A DNA stretch of 55,141 nt from Phaeodactylibacter sp. Its GTDB lineage: Bacteria; Bacteroidota; Bacteroidia; Chitinophagales; Saprospiraceae. The notes under the pieces were generated by a model, which saw only the letters and a program-made list of their open reading frames with translations, was not told where the DNA came from and searched no databases. A program made the translations under genes and the position numbers. How positions within the stretch are numbered: the stretch's first letter is position 1; every line of letters begins with the position of its first letter. The DNA is taken from NCBI RefSeq assembly GCF_022763345.1, contig NZ_JALEGS010000060.1:1-55141 (forward strand), given 5' to 3'. This document shows, piece by piece, positions 1 to 8,503 of the stretch.

Positions 1-1051
1 CATCCACCAACTGGCCAATCAGCCCGTGCAGTTTATCCTTCTCTTCGCCGCTCAGGGGGATATCTGTAAGTAAGTCTTCGCGAACATATTTATTCAATGC
101 GGCGGCATCTCCCTCTGATTTGACAGACAGAAAAGCGGCCACCACCTCCATGCTCAGCTCTGTGAAGTCTGCTAATTTTTTAGCGGGCCAGTCTGGGAAA
201 TGCACAGCGGTTTTGAGCAGGTTTAGGATGCTGTTTTTGTAGATGCCTTCCTCCCGACCTCTCTCCAAGCCTTCCTCCCGGCCCATTTCCAATAATTGTT
301 CTAATGTACTCATCACATTCGGTTTTGTCGTGAATTCGGTGTTTTCCAGTTCCTCCAGGAATCTCTTCGGGGAGCGCTCAGCTACGCCCAGGATATACGT
401 TATGATGGAAAGCACCTGATCGCTGTCTTCTGCCCCTTCAAAGATAAACGCTATATACTCAAAGATCAAGTCTGGCTTGTGCCGAAGCGCCATCGACAGT
501 ACAGTGGATCGGAAGTAGCTCAGGTCAAGCTTCAGCAGCACTTCCGGTGGCAAACGGTGGGCATCTTCAAACAGGAAATCAAAATCCGGCAGGTAGGGCT
601 TCAAAACCTCACAACCAGGGTGCCCCCTAAAGATTTCTCTGATGCGCTTAGGCCGCCATGTTGCTTTCCCATTGTAAAACAATAAAGGCAGCACCGGTTC
701 CAACGGCTGCTTTTGAGCTTTCACTTGTTCGCGCAGGAGCAGGAAAATATACAGTCCTATTTGTACAGCAACGTGCTCGTCCGGCTCTGATTTGTGCTCG
801 AACAGCAGGCAGAAATGAAAATGCTGCCCACTGCCGCCTTTCAGCTGGCACCGGTACACGACATCAGCGCTGAACAGCTTTAAATTGGGGCGCATAGACT
901 GCGTATTCTGCTGCTGCAGCGTATTGAGGTCAGCAATAGCAGCAATTTCAGGATAGAAATGCTGAAGATAAGCTTTGACCACCTCCGGGTCGCTCATAGC
1001 TGACTTGAAGAAGCGGTCATCTGGTTGATGGACATTTATGTTTTGGGGCAT
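1..1051 (-). CDS. Rpn family recombination-promoting nuclease / YhgA-like putative transposase, partial at window edge
   Basis: An open frame starts at an ATG at 1051 and runs without a stop through base 1, so the C-terminus lies outside the window (350 residues visible). The N-terminus has the Rpn/YhgA (PF04754) pattern: DDRFFKSAM near residues 11-19, then ADVVYRC (D63) and LFEHKSEPD (E85, K87), which fits the D...ExK core of a PD-(D/E)xK nuclease. A repetitive Glu/Arg/Gly stretch (GREEGLERGREEG) follows around residue 300, as is common near the C-terminus of these proteins. Family members promote RecA-independent recombination and are often present as many variable copies. It lies 80 bp downstream of prfA on the same strand, across an AT-rich gap holding a 14-bp palindrome. 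The family call is firm; activity is unknown. Confidence 0.85.
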   Translation of the reverse strand, partial: MPQNINVHQPDDRFFKSAMSDPEVVKAYLQHFYPEIAAIADLNTLQQQNTQSMRPNLKLFSADVVYRCQLKGGSGQHFHFCLLFEHKSEPDEHVAVQIGLYIFLLLREQVKAQKQPLEPVLPLLFYNGKATWRPKRIREIFRGHPGCEVLKPYLPDFDFLFEDAHRLPPEVLLKLDLSYFRSTVLSMALRHKPDLIFEYIAFIFEGAEDSDQVLSIITYILGVAERSPKRFLEELENTEFTTKPNVMSTLEQLLEMGREEGLERGREEGIYKNSILNLLKTAVHFPDWPAKKLADFTELSMEVVAAFLSVKSEGDAAALNKYVREDLLTDIPLSGEEKDKLHGLIGQLVD

Positions 1052-1085
1052 GGTACAGAGGTTGCGCCTGCCCCAAAATACAAAA

Positions 1086-1099
1086 TTTATTTAAATAAA
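1086..1099. repeat. AT palindrome between prfA and the Rpn gene
   Basis: TTTATTTAAATAAA is a perfect 14-bp palindrome in the 80-bp gap between the prfA stop and the Rpn start. It could be an operator or simply AT-rich promoter DNA for the Rpn gene. No clear intrinsic terminator follows prfA. Confidence 0.3.
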
Positions 1100-1131
1100 G
1101 TATTTTTTAACGCAAAATGTATCGAGTTGAT

Positions 1132-2208
1132 TTATGCATCCGCCCCTTCCTTCATGCGCTCGGCATTTTCCGTCACCTTCAGCTGCTCGATGATGGGGTC
1201 GAGGTCGCCTTCAATGATGGTTTGAAGTGGGAAGTTCTTGTGCTCCCCTTCGAGGCGGTGGTCGGTGACGCGGTTTTGCGGGTAGTTGTAGGTACGGATT
1301 TTACCCGCCCGGTCGCCCGAGCCAACGAGAGATTTCCGCTTGGCGGCCTGCTCGGATTCGTACTCCTGCCGGCGGACTTCCATGATCTTTACATACAGGC
1401 GGTTTAGGGCAATTTCGCGGTTCTTGATTTGTGAGCGCCCGTCCTGGCTTTCCGAGACAATACCGGTTGGCAGGTGGGTAATCCGTACCGCTGATTCTGT
1501 CTTGTTGACGTGCTGACCACCCGCACCGCTGGAACGGTAGGTATCGACTTTAAGATCAGCCTTGTTAATATCTACGTCCTCCATCTCGAGCTTGGGCATT
1601 ACGACCACAGTGGCGGCAGACGTATGCACCCGGCCCTGAGACTCTGTTTGGGGAATGCGCTGTACCCGGTGGGCACCAGATTCGAATTTCAACAAACCGT
1701 ACACATCTTCACCACTGACTTCCAGGACGATTTTGTTATAACCGCCTACGGTGCCTTCGTTAACGCTTACGGCTTCCGTTTTGAGCCCCTTGGTGTCAAA
1801 GTAGCGGGAATACATACGGTAGAGATCGCCGGCAAACAGGCTGGCTTCGTCCCCCCCGGTACCGGAGCGGATTTCGAAGATCACATCTTTGGTGTCTTCG
1901 GGGTCTTTCGGGATGAGGAGCATTTTGATTTCCTCTTCCATTTGTTCTCTTTGGGGCAGGAGCTCCTCCAGCTCCATTTTAGCCATTTCACGCATTTCGC
2001 CATCTTCCTCTTTGATCATTTCCTGGGCGGTCTCAATATTGCCGAGCAACTCCGCGTAGGCGTCGTGGGCTTCCACAATAGGCTTAAGGTCTTTATACTC
2101 CTTACCAATTTTAGTGTAGCGGTCCATATCGGAAATGACTTCCGGGTCGGCCATCTGTTCTTCCAGGTAGAGGTAACGGTCTTTTATGGCTTCGAGCTTA
2201 TCCAGCAT
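1132..2208 (-). CDS. prfA: Peptide chain release factor 1 (RF1)
   Basis: RF1 recognises UAA and UAG stop codons in the ribosomal A site and triggers peptidyl-tRNA hydrolysis. The 358-residue length is normal. The catalytic GGQ loop (RSSGAGGQHVNKTESAV) is at residues 230-232. The tripeptide anticodon is PQT (186-188, in QRIPQTESQGR), the PxT form typical of RF1 rather than the SPF of RF2. The N-terminal half is the usual coiled coil with many Glu and Lys. The gene is divergent from tsaB. A minus-strand TAACTTTG (2334-2341) about 120 bases upstream of the start is a plausible promoter. Long plus-strand frames across this gene are antisense shadows. Confidence 0.97.
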   Translation of the reverse strand: MLDKLEAIKDRYLYLEEQMADPEVISDMDRYTKIGKEYKDLKPIVEAHDAYAELLGNIETAQEMIKEEDGEMREMAKMELEELLPQREQMEEEIKMLLIPKDPEDTKDVIFEIRSGTGGDEASLFAGDLYRMYSRYFDTKGLKTEAVSVNEGTVGGYNKIVLEVSGEDVYGLLKFESGAHRVQRIPQTESQGRVHTSAATVVVMPKLEMEDVDINKADLKVDTYRSSGAGGQHVNKTESAVRITHLPTGIVSESQDGRSQIKNREIALNRLYVKIMEVRRQEYESEQAAKRKSLVGSGDRAGKIRTYNYPQNRVTDHRLEGEHKNFPLQTIIEGDLDPIIEQLKVTENAERMKEGADA

Positions 2209-2333
2209 GATTCTTATCGTTTGTTAAATGAGGATGGAAAAGAAAAAAAGGAGAGGGGTAGTGCGGTACACTACGCTACATGAACTGGTACGGAATGCTG
2301 TTGATGAGGTTCATTCTGCTTCAATTTGGACGG

Positions 2334-2368
2334 CAAAGTTAACACCTGTACCGCACAGAGAAAACAAA
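2334..2368 (-). promoter_or_regulatory. Candidate prfA promoter
   Basis: Read on the minus strand, TAACTTTG (2334-2341) matches the Bacteroidota -7 box TAnnTTTG, and TTTG (2365-2368) lies 23 bases upstream as a possible -33 element. Transcription would start near 2327 and give a leader of about 120 nt. Confidence 0.5.
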
Positions 2369-2379
2369 AAGGAGCGGAA

Positions 2380-2412
2380 TTTGAGTTCCCTGCCCGGGCT
2401 TTCTTACTTTTG
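2380..2412 (+). promoter_or_regulatory. Bacteroidota-type promoter of tsaB
   Basis: TTTG (2380-2383), a 21-base spacer and TACTTTTG (2405-2412) match the TTTG / TAnnTTTG consensus. The box ends only 9 bases before the tsaB ATG at 2422, so the transcript should have a leader of only a few bases or none. Confidence 0.7.
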
Positions 2413-2421
2413 CACGTCAAT

Positions 2422-3108
2422 ATGGCTAGAATACTCCACATAGAAACGGCGACAGATATTTGCTCCATTGCAGTCAGTGATGGGTTGCAATTGCTCAGCA
2501 TACAAACGGCAGATGGTGTCCGGCAGCACGCGGCACAGATCACCCTCCTGATTCAATCGGTGCTCGGACAAGCCCGCCTCTCCCTGTCAGAATTGGATGC
2601 GGTTAGTGTGAGTAGCGGCCCGGGGTCCTACACGTCCCTGCGGGTGGGTACTTCAACTGCCAAAGGCATCTGCTACACGCTGGATAAGCCCCTGATTGCC
2701 GTAGACACTTTACAATCTCTCGCCCTGGCCAGCCTGAACAAGGAACGGGAAGAAGGGCTCTATCTGCCCATGATCGATGCCCGCCGCATGGAGGTCTACA
2801 CGGCTCGTTTTGATGCCACCAATGAGCGACTCACTGAAGCAGCCCCGCTTATCGTGGCAGCGGAGACCTTTCAAGAGGAGCTGGATAAAGGCATCCCGCT
2901 GATTCTTTCCGGTAACGGGGCTGAAAAATGCAAAAAGGTACTTCCGGCATCCGGAATCGTCTTTAGCCCGGTGGTTTGCTCGGCTGCGCACCTGATCCCA
3001 CTAGCCTTAAAGCGGTACGAAGCGGAACAGTTTGAAGATGTGGCTTACTACAGCCCTTTCTACCTCAAGGCGCCGAATGTCACTAAATCGAAAAAGAAAT
3101 TGCTTTAA
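2422..3108 (+). CDS. tsaB: tRNA threonylcarbamoyladenosine biosynthesis protein TsaB
   Basis: TsaB is the non-catalytic partner of TsaD in making the t6A37 modification of ANN-decoding tRNAs. The N-terminal ASKHA fold is clear: ILHIETATDICSIAV, then LDAVSVSSGPGSYTSLRVG near residues 60-77 and the downstream TLQSLA. Length 228 aa is typical. The frame stays open further upstream to 2326, but the ATG at 2422 gives the conserved MARILHIETA start and lies just behind a TAnnTTTG promoter box. It ends one base before the stop of the convergent T9SS gene, so no separate terminator fits between them. Confidence 0.95.
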   Translation: MARILHIETATDICSIAVSDGLQLLSIQTADGVRQHAAQITLLIQSVLGQARLSLSELDAVSVSSGPGSYTSLRVGTSTAKGICYTLDKPLIAVDTLQSLALASLNKEREEGLYLPMIDARRMEVYTARFDATNERLTEAAPLIVAAETFQEELDKGIPLILSGNGAEKCKKVLPASGIVFSPVVCSAAHLIPLALKRYEAEQFEDVAYYSPFYLKAPNVTKSKKKLL

Positions 3109-3109
3109 C

Positions 3110-4723
3110 TTACTGCTTTAGTATCCTTAATGTACGGATTGCCCCAAGTTCATTTTCCACCCGCAGCACATACCAGCCTTTTGGCAAGTAGGAGAGATCG
3201 ACCGTCATGGTCGCGGAAACGGATGGGCCTACAGGTTGCCCTACTGCGTTGAATATGGAGACCTTAGCATTCATAGGGATATTTGCCAGCTGTACCTTGC
3301 CCTTTGTTGGGTTTGGGAATGCCACGACAGGGACTGCCTCTGGTTCTGAATCCATTGGGATTGGAGATAAAAGGTCGGTTAGCCGACCCCAGAAGCCGCT
3401 ATTGGGGCCATCGCTCAGAATTGTTTCACCGTTGAAAGCGCCCGTTTTCCCAAAACTCCCCCCGGCATACAGTTGCTGCTCACTGGAGAAAGCCAGGCAT
3501 TCGATCAGTCCAAAGTCATTGGTAGGCAGTGTACGCAGCCACCGGGCATCGCCATCAGGTGTAAAAGCGGCAATGAGCCCCCAGATGATGCCGTCCTCGC
3601 CTACGTCAGCACCCAGCCCATCCCAGCCAATGCTGCCCTGAAAGCCGCCACCAATGACCACGAAGTCGCGTTGTACTGCGATACTTAGCCCATCCTGTAC
3701 ATCAGGGCCACCCAATGCCCGTCCCCAGAGCGGTATGCCGTCAGCACTGTACTTGACCAGGAAGCAGTCGTCATTGCCATTGCTGCTTTCGATGCTGAAA
3801 TCCTCAGACAGGTTCATGACGCCGATGATGTTGCCGGTAGCGTATAGGTTTCCGGCGGTGTCGATGGCAACGTCCTGCAGGTTGTCGTCAATTACGCCCC
3901 CCAGGTCACGTGCCCAGAGCGGTATGCCGGTAGGGGAGAAGGCGGCGAGAAACACATCCTGATTGAAAAAGCCAGCATCGAGCGTAGTACCGGCCAGTTC
4001 AGAAACGCCATTGAAATTACCGCCTACGCCGATTTGGCCTTCCGGGCCGACCGCCATGGCTGTAATGCGCAGGTCATCTGCTCCGCCAGCCTGACTTACC
4101 CAACGCAGTTGGCCATCGGGAGCATAGGCCGCAACAAAAAGAGAGGTGCTGCCCGGTTCGGCTTCGGTCACAAGCGTGCTGTCTCCAAGCTCCAGCGTAT
4201 TTCTGAAAAAACCGGCGATGACGATTGAGCTGTCGGGCAGAACTCCTACATCGGCGATGTCTTTCAGCCCGTCACCGCTTAGGCGCTTAGCCCAAACCAA
4301 ATGTCCTTGCGGGGTGAGCCGGCCCAAAAATAACGACCTTACACTGCTGCCGGTTGTCAGTACGGTATCTCCGAGGGGCAAATTGAACCAGTAGCTGCCA
4401 GCTATTGCGATGTCGCCATTTGGGAGTTCGGCTAAACCGCTTACGGTTTCGTTTTCCTGATCGCCGCCTTCCAAAAACCAGTTTAGATCGCCATTTACAT
4501 CATAACCTGCCAAAAACAGGTCTGCTTTTCCGGAGCTGGGCGTGCCATCCGGGAATGCAGAAGAGCCAAAGTAAGTCCCAGCGATGAGGGTACCCCCGTC
4601 TCGTAGTGGCAGCAGGGCATCCACGGACTCAAAGTTGTCCCCATCCACGGTCCGGAGCAGTGGCCAGGTTTGGGAAAAGACCAGCACCGGGCCAAACAGA
4701 AGGAGAAGGCAGAGCGTTTTCAT
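3110..4723 (-). CDS. Secreted beta-propeller (SBBP-repeat-like) protein with T9SS type A sorting domain
   Basis: The preferred start is the ATG at 4723, giving a signal peptide (MKTLCLLLLFGPVLVFSQ); the frame extends to 4861 but without signal-peptide character. The body (about residues 20-440) is a series of roughly 55-60-residue units with patterns such as DVAIDTAGNLYATGNI and DADGIPLWGRALGG-type blades, typical of SBBP/PQQ-like propellers that compare measured and returned values. The C-terminus, about the last 80 residues from VVAFPNPTKGKVQL through KGWYVLRVEN, is a T9SS type A sorting domain, so the protein is exported through the Por/Spr machinery and is probably surface-attached or released. 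537 aa. Its ligand or role is unknown. Confidence 0.85.
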   Translation of the reverse strand: MKTLCLLLLFGPVLVFSQTWPLLRTVDGDNFESVDALLPLRDGGTLIAGTYFGSSAFPDGTPSSGKADLFLAGYDVNGDLNWFLEGGDQENETVSGLAELPNGDIAIAGSYWFNLPLGDTVLTTGSSVRSLFLGRLTPQGHLVWAKRLSGDGLKDIADVGVLPDSSIVIAGFFRNTLELGDSTLVTEAEPGSTSLFVAAYAPDGQLRWVSQAGGADDLRITAMAVGPEGQIGVGGNFNGVSELAGTTLDAGFFNQDVFLAAFSPTGIPLWARDLGGVIDDNLQDVAIDTAGNLYATGNIIGVMNLSEDFSIESSNGNDDCFLVKYSADGIPLWGRALGGPDVQDGLSIAVQRDFVVIGGGFQGSIGWDGLGADVGEDGIIWGLIAAFTPDGDARWLRTLPTNDFGLIECLAFSSEQQLYAGGSFGKTGAFNGETILSDGPNSGFWGRLTDLLSPIPMDSEPEAVPVVAFPNPTKGKVQLANIPMNAKVSIFNAVGQPVGPSVSATMTVDLSYLPKGWYVLRVENELGAIRTLRILKQ

Positions 4724-4767
4724 GCGGAATGAAGTTTTCGTGACAACTGCGGATGCACCATCCGCTC

Positions 4768-4796
4768 TTGAAGAATCGGTAAAATAACTAACTTCG
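4768..4796 (+). promoter_or_regulatory. Possible promoter of the TPR lipoprotein gene
   Basis: TTG (4768-4770), 18 bases, then TAACTTCG (4789-4796), one mismatch to TAnnTTTG. It lies in the gap between the divergent genes at 4723 and 4830, giving a leader of about 25-30 nt. Confidence 0.35.
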
Positions 4797-4829
4797 CGCA
4801 TCTTAATTGTAATCAACGTTACATACTCT

Positions 4830-5858
4830 ATGAAAGCTAAAATGTTTTTCCCCTTTCTCACACTGTTGGCGGCACTGGCGATAAACGCCTGTGGCGGCGG
4901 TACACAAGAGCAGGGCCAAAGTGATGAGCCTGAGCTGGGTCAGACCGGCAATCCGACGATCGATGGCTTGACGCAGGCGATCGCTGCTGATCGGACTGAC
5001 CCCGAGTTATACGTGCAGCGGGGCGATGTGTTTTATGAAAACCGCGGCTACGATGAAGCCATCCGCGACTATACCAAGGCCATTCAGCTGGACACGACAC
5101 AGCCCGTTTATTACCATAAGCTGGCGGATGCCCATATGGACTATTTCAAATCCCGGCAGGCTGTTGAAATTCTTAAGCGTGCGGCGGAGCGCTTCCCGGA
5201 GAACATTCCCACCCTGCTGAAGCTGAGCGAATACCATCTCATTCTCACTCAATATGAGGAGTCTATGAAAGCCATCGACCGGGTGCTCAAAATTGACCCG
5301 CAGAACGCAGAAGCCTATTTTATGTTCGGGATGAACTTTGAAGAGCGGCAGGATACGGTGCGGGCCATTAACAGTTATCAAAAGGCAGTGGAGCTCGATG
5401 CGAACATTATTGATGGCTGGATCAACCTGGGGCAGCTTTACGCCGGGTTGGGCGATCCCCTGGCGCTGCGTTACTTTGATAATGCCACCCGGATCGCACC
5501 AAATGATATCACTGCCCTGCATGCCAAAGCGGATTACCTGACCACAACTAATGACCTGGAAGGCGCAGTTGAATTGTACCGTAAGATCATCACGATTGAC
5601 CCGCAGTACGACGAAGCTTACTTCAATTCAGGCCTGTTGTATCTCGATATGGACTCTGTGGCTAAAGCTGAGCAACAATTCGACCTAACTGTCAAAACTT
5701 CCCCAACCCACATCAGAGGTTACTACTTTCGTGGGCTGAGCCGGGAAATGCAGGGCAAAGCAGCCGAGGCTAAAGCGGATTACGAGCAGGCCCTGCGCAT
5801 GGCGCCGGACTATGAGCAGGCACAGCAACGATTGGACGGGTTAAAGGAAGCGGGTTAG
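4830..5858 (+). CDS. TPR-repeat lipoprotein
   Basis: The N-terminus has a lipoprotein signal ending INAC, with lipidated Cys at about residue 21 followed by GGG, so it should be anchored in the outer or inner membrane. The rest is roughly eight tetratricopeptide repeats between residues 45 and 340, for example ELYVQRGDVFYENRGYDEA, AYFMFGMNFEERQD and EAYFNSGLLYLDMD. TPRs are protein-protein scaffolds; no catalytic domain is present. 342 aa. It is divergent from the T9SS propeller gene and followed by tatD after 158 bases. The partner cannot be named from sequence. Confidence 0.88.
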   Translation: MKAKMFFPFLTLLAALAINACGGGTQEQGQSDEPELGQTGNPTIDGLTQAIAADRTDPELYVQRGDVFYENRGYDEAIRDYTKAIQLDTTQPVYYHKLADAHMDYFKSRQAVEILKRAAERFPENIPTLLKLSEYHLILTQYEESMKAIDRVLKIDPQNAEAYFMFGMNFEERQDTVRAINSYQKAVELDANIIDGWINLGQLYAGLGDPLALRYFDNATRIAPNDITALHAKADYLTTTNDLEGAVELYRKIITIDPQYDEAYFNSGLLYLDMDSVAKAEQQFDLTVKTSPTHIRGYYFRGLSREMQGKAAEAKADYEQALRMAPDYEQAQQRLDGLKEAG

Positions 5859-5980
5859 GCAAATCTTTATGGGGGCAATATGTGATTTAAGGAACTCAGG
5901 TACACCATAAATGGCTAGTGAAGTACCAGATATAAATAAATCTTCCTGCTGCCCACCAAAAAACCTTCATTTTGAATCTT

Positions 5981-5988
5981 TACCTTTG
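5981..5988 (+). promoter_or_regulatory. TAnnTTTG box upstream of tatD
   Basis: TACCTTTG matches the Bacteroidota -7 consensus 28 bases ahead of the tatD ATG. A well-spaced TTTG -33 element is not evident. Confidence 0.5.
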
Positions 5989-6016
5989 CAGCGTTGACAG
6001 AATCTAAAATGAATAC

Positions 6017-6811
6017 ATGAGGCTGATAGACACACACGCGCATTTGTACTCCCGGAAATTTGATGCCGACCGGGCAGAGATGATGGAGCGGGCTATGGAC
6101 AGCGGGGTCGACTGGTTTTTTCTGCCCAATATAGACCACGCCTCTATCGAGGGCATGCTACAGATGGAAGAAGACTATCCGGGGCAATGTTTTGCAATGA
6201 TGGGCATCCATCCGTGCTCTATCAAAGAAGACTATAAGGAAGAACTGGCGGTAGTGGAAAAGTGGCTGGGAGAGCGGCCGTTTTGTGCCATCGGGGAGAT
6301 CGGTATCGACTTATATTGGGACAAAACCCATTTTCGTCAGCAGCAAGACGCTTTCCGTCAGCAAATCCAATGGGCAAAATCCCTTGATATCCCGATCGTG
6401 ATTCATTCCCGTGATGCTACGGCAGAAGTGCTGGAAATCCTGGAAGAGCAAAAGGACGAGCAACTTCGGGGGATTTTTCACTGTTTCACCGGTTCGCTGG
6501 AAGAAGCAAAGCGTATTATTGATTTAGATTTTTACCTGGGTATTGGAGGTGTAGTGACCTTTAAGAACGGCGGCCTGGATAAAGTGGTGAAGGATATCCG
6601 CCTGGAGCACCTGGTGCTGGAGACTGATGCGCCTTACCTGGCTCCTGCCCCCAAACGAGGCAAGCGCAATGAAAGTGCCTATGTCCGTCTGGTGGCCGAG
6701 AAGATCGCGGCCGTACAGCAGGTGCCCTTTGCGGAAGTCGCCCGTCAGACTACCGCAAATGCAGAAGCTCTGTTTAAGGTAGAGAAACTGGCTTCCCAAG
6801 CCTTATTATAA
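6017..6811 (+). CDS. TatD family metal-dependent deoxyribonuclease/hydrolase
   Basis: This is a TIM-barrel metal-dependent hydrolase of the TatD/YcfH family, whose characterised members are 3'-5' DNA exonucleases. Metal ligands expected for the family are visible: H7 and H9 (DTHAHLY), E94 (AIGEIGID), H130 (VIHSRDA), H155 (FHCFTGS) and D204 (LETDAPYLAP). Length 264 aa is standard. It has its own TAnnTTTG box. The tRNA-Ser gene follows about 150 bases downstream. Whether it is TatD, YcfH or YjjV-like cannot be decided from the window. Confidence 0.93.
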   Translation: MRLIDTHAHLYSRKFDADRAEMMERAMDSGVDWFFLPNIDHASIEGMLQMEEDYPGQCFAMMGIHPCSIKEDYKEELAVVEKWLGERPFCAIGEIGIDLYWDKTHFRQQQDAFRQQIQWAKSLDIPIVIHSRDATAEVLEILEEQKDEQLRGIFHCFTGSLEEAKRIIDLDFYLGIGGVVTFKNGGLDKVVKDIRLEHLVLETDAPYLAPAPKRGKRNESAYVRLVAEKIAAVQQVPFAEVARQTTANAEALFKVEKLASQALL

Positions 6812-6887
6812 TTAAGGTATAAATCAGTTTGAATAAGCGCTAATTAGGATTTGTAATATCTTTTTACAATTTTTGTGTGCCTTGATA

Positions 6888-6917
6888 TTGGCAAAAGACG
6901 CTTAATAATTATATTTG
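6888..6917 (+). promoter_or_regulatory. Promoter of tRNA-Ser
   Basis: TTG (6888-6890), a 19-base spacer and TATATTTG (6910-6917) match the Bacteroidota consensus. The predicted start near 6924 gives a 5' leader of about 34 nt before the mature tRNA. Confidence 0.65.
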
Positions 6918-6957
6918 CTCGTGCGCCGCTGGTAGAAGCGGCGTTGGAATATTGAAC

Positions 6958-7045
6958 GGAGAGGTGCTCGAGTGGCTGAAGAGGCACGCCTGGAAAGCGT
7001 GTATACTGTAACCCAGTATCGAGGGTTCGAATCCCTCTCTCTCCG
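6958..7045 (+). tRNA. tRNA-Ser (anticodon GGA)
   Basis: An 88-nt cloverleaf with a seven-pair acceptor stem (GGAGAGG with TCTCTCC, one G-U), discriminator G at 7045, anticodon stem CACGC/GCGTG around loop CTGGAAA (anticodon GGA at 6992-6994, reading UCU/UCC), a long class II variable arm (TATACTG/CAGTATC type stem) and T arm GAGGG-TTCGAAT-CCCTC. The long variable arm is diagnostic of serine. The 3' CCA is not encoded; GCAAG follows. Confidence 0.97.
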
Positions 7046-7152
7046 CAAGCGCAATATCTGTAGCTGGGATTTCCGGAGCAGATTTTGTACGATTTCCAAC
7101 TTTAACTGGTTTGACTAACTTTTAAAAAACAATCGAAAAAACCTTATTGACT

Positions 7153-7992
7153 ATGCGAAAATTAATAGCACTGCTGCTGGTACTCGGCTTAGCAGTTTTC
7201 TCCGGGAATTTCGTGTATGCTCAGGATGGCGATACCGACACTACTGCAACTGAGCAAATGGAAGACACCACCACCGCTGCTGAGGCAGAAGTGGACCCCA
7301 TCGAGCCTGAAGCACCTGTTGATGAAGCAGGTGAAGAAGAAGCAGGCGCTGAGCAAAGCGGCTATCAAGTGCTGAAAAAGTACTTCATCGATGGTGACTG
7401 GCGCTTTATGAGTTTCGTACTCGTGTGTCTGATCCTCGGTCTTGCGTTCTGTATTGAGCGTATCATCACACTGAACATCGCAACCACCAACACCGACAAG
7501 CTGCTTGCCCGTATCGACGAGCACCTCAAGTCTGGTGATGTACAGGGCGCAATGGAAGTATGCAAGTCTACTCAGGGTCCAACTGCGAGCATCCTTTACG
7601 AAGGGCTGAAGAACGCTGATGATGGCGCTGAAGCTGTTGAAAAAGCCATCGTTTCCTACGGTAGCGTCCAGATGGGCTTGCTTGAGCGTGGTCTGGTTTG
7701 GATTTCTCTTTTCATCGCAATTGCACCGATGCTTGGCTTTATGGGTACCGTAATCGGTATGATTCAGGCATTCGACCGTATCGAGGCGGTAGGTGACCTT
7801 TCTCCTTCAGTAGTTGCTGGTGGTATTAAGGTAGCCCTTTTGACGACCGTATTCGGTCTGATCACTGCGATTATCCTGCAAATCTTCTACAACTATATCG
7901 TCTCCAAGATCGACGGTATCGTAAACAAAATGGAAGATGCATCTATCGCACTGGTAGACATCATGGCGTCAAACAACATTTTCAAGCAGTAA
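7153..7992 (+). CDS. MotA/TolQ/ExbB proton channel family protein
   Basis: This is the channel subunit of an ExbBD/TolQR-type motor that couples proton flow to work across the periplasm. The ATG at 7153 gives a hydrophobic signal-like segment (MRKLIALLLVLGLAVFSG) followed by an unusual acidic Thr/Glu/Ala-rich linker (about residues 24-72). Three transmembrane segments follow: about 80-102 (ending in IERII), about 180-210 (APMLGFMGTVIGMI, the conserved MotA_ExbB signature) and about 225-255. 279 aa. It heads a four-gene cluster with a novel 4-TM protein and two ExbD proteins, 15 bases before the next gene. A TTG six bases further upstream is a less likely start. Whether it powers TonB, gliding or another process is not visible. 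Confidence 0.92.
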   Translation: MRKLIALLLVLGLAVFSGNFVYAQDGDTDTTATEQMEDTTTAAEAEVDPIEPEAPVDEAGEEEAGAEQSGYQVLKKYFIDGDWRFMSFVLVCLILGLAFCIERIITLNIATTNTDKLLARIDEHLKSGDVQGAMEVCKSTQGPTASILYEGLKNADDGAEAVEKAIVSYGSVQMGLLERGLVWISLFIAIAPMLGFMGTVIGMIQAFDRIEAVGDLSPSVVAGGIKVALLTTVFGLITAIILQIFYNYIVSKIDGIVNKMEDASIALVDIMASNNIFKQ

Positions 7993-8007
7993 GAGAAACC
8001 AACTATT

Positions 8008-8493
8008 ATGTATAAATTTCTAACCAAAAATGGTCAAACACTGGCCTTCGGTTTAGGAGTTCTGATAACCGTGATCTTCCTGATCTCTGTAGTCTCCAAT
8101 ATGGGTGAATTTACAGCGATGGCGGAAGAGAAGCAGATGGAAACCACCATCTTCGACTTTGGCTTGTACGGTGCGATTGCACTGGCAATCATTGCAGCCT
8201 TCGCGATGGTCATCTTCGGTCTGTTTCAGGTAGTAACCAGCTTCAAAAGCTCCATGAAGGGGATTTTAGGCTTCGCTGCGCTGCTGGTTATCTTCTTTGT
8301 CTCCTATTCTATGACAGATACAAGTGTAAGTCCATATATTCAGGGTGCTATCGACAAGTTTGAGCAAGGTGGTGCTGTATTTACCGAAGGGAACCTCAAG
8401 TTCATCAGCGGCGGCATCTCCACAACTATCGTCTTGGTAGTGGTGGCGGCAGCAGCCTTTGTGGTATCTGAGATTACTAACCTGTTCAAATAA
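8008..8493 (+). CDS. Unknown four-helix membrane protein inside the ExbB/ExbD cluster
   Basis: 161 residues with four predicted membrane spans (about 11-30, 51-76, 84-101 and 136-156) and no motif I recognise. The loop between spans 3 and 4 is about 35 residues, rich in Gly and polar residues. It lies between exbB (15-base gap) and exbD (10-base gap) on the same strand, so co-transcription and membership in the same motor complex are likely. It lacks the membrane Asp of ExbD and the ExbB signature. I infer an accessory or structural subunit; no function is established from sequence alone. Confidence 0.8.
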   Translation: MYKFLTKNGQTLAFGLGVLITVIFLISVVSNMGEFTAMAEEKQMETTIFDFGLYGAIALAIIAAFAMVIFGLFQVVTSFKSSMKGILGFAALLVIFFVSYSMTDTSVSPYIQGAIDKFEQGGAVFTEGNLKFISGGISTTIVLVVVAAAAFVVSEITNLFK

Positions 8494-8503
8494 ATAAGGC
8501 ATT

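Noticed and set aside
1510..2283. 257-residue plus-strand frame over prfA
   Set aside because: Antisense shadow of prfA; a long frame arises from the codon bias of the real gene.
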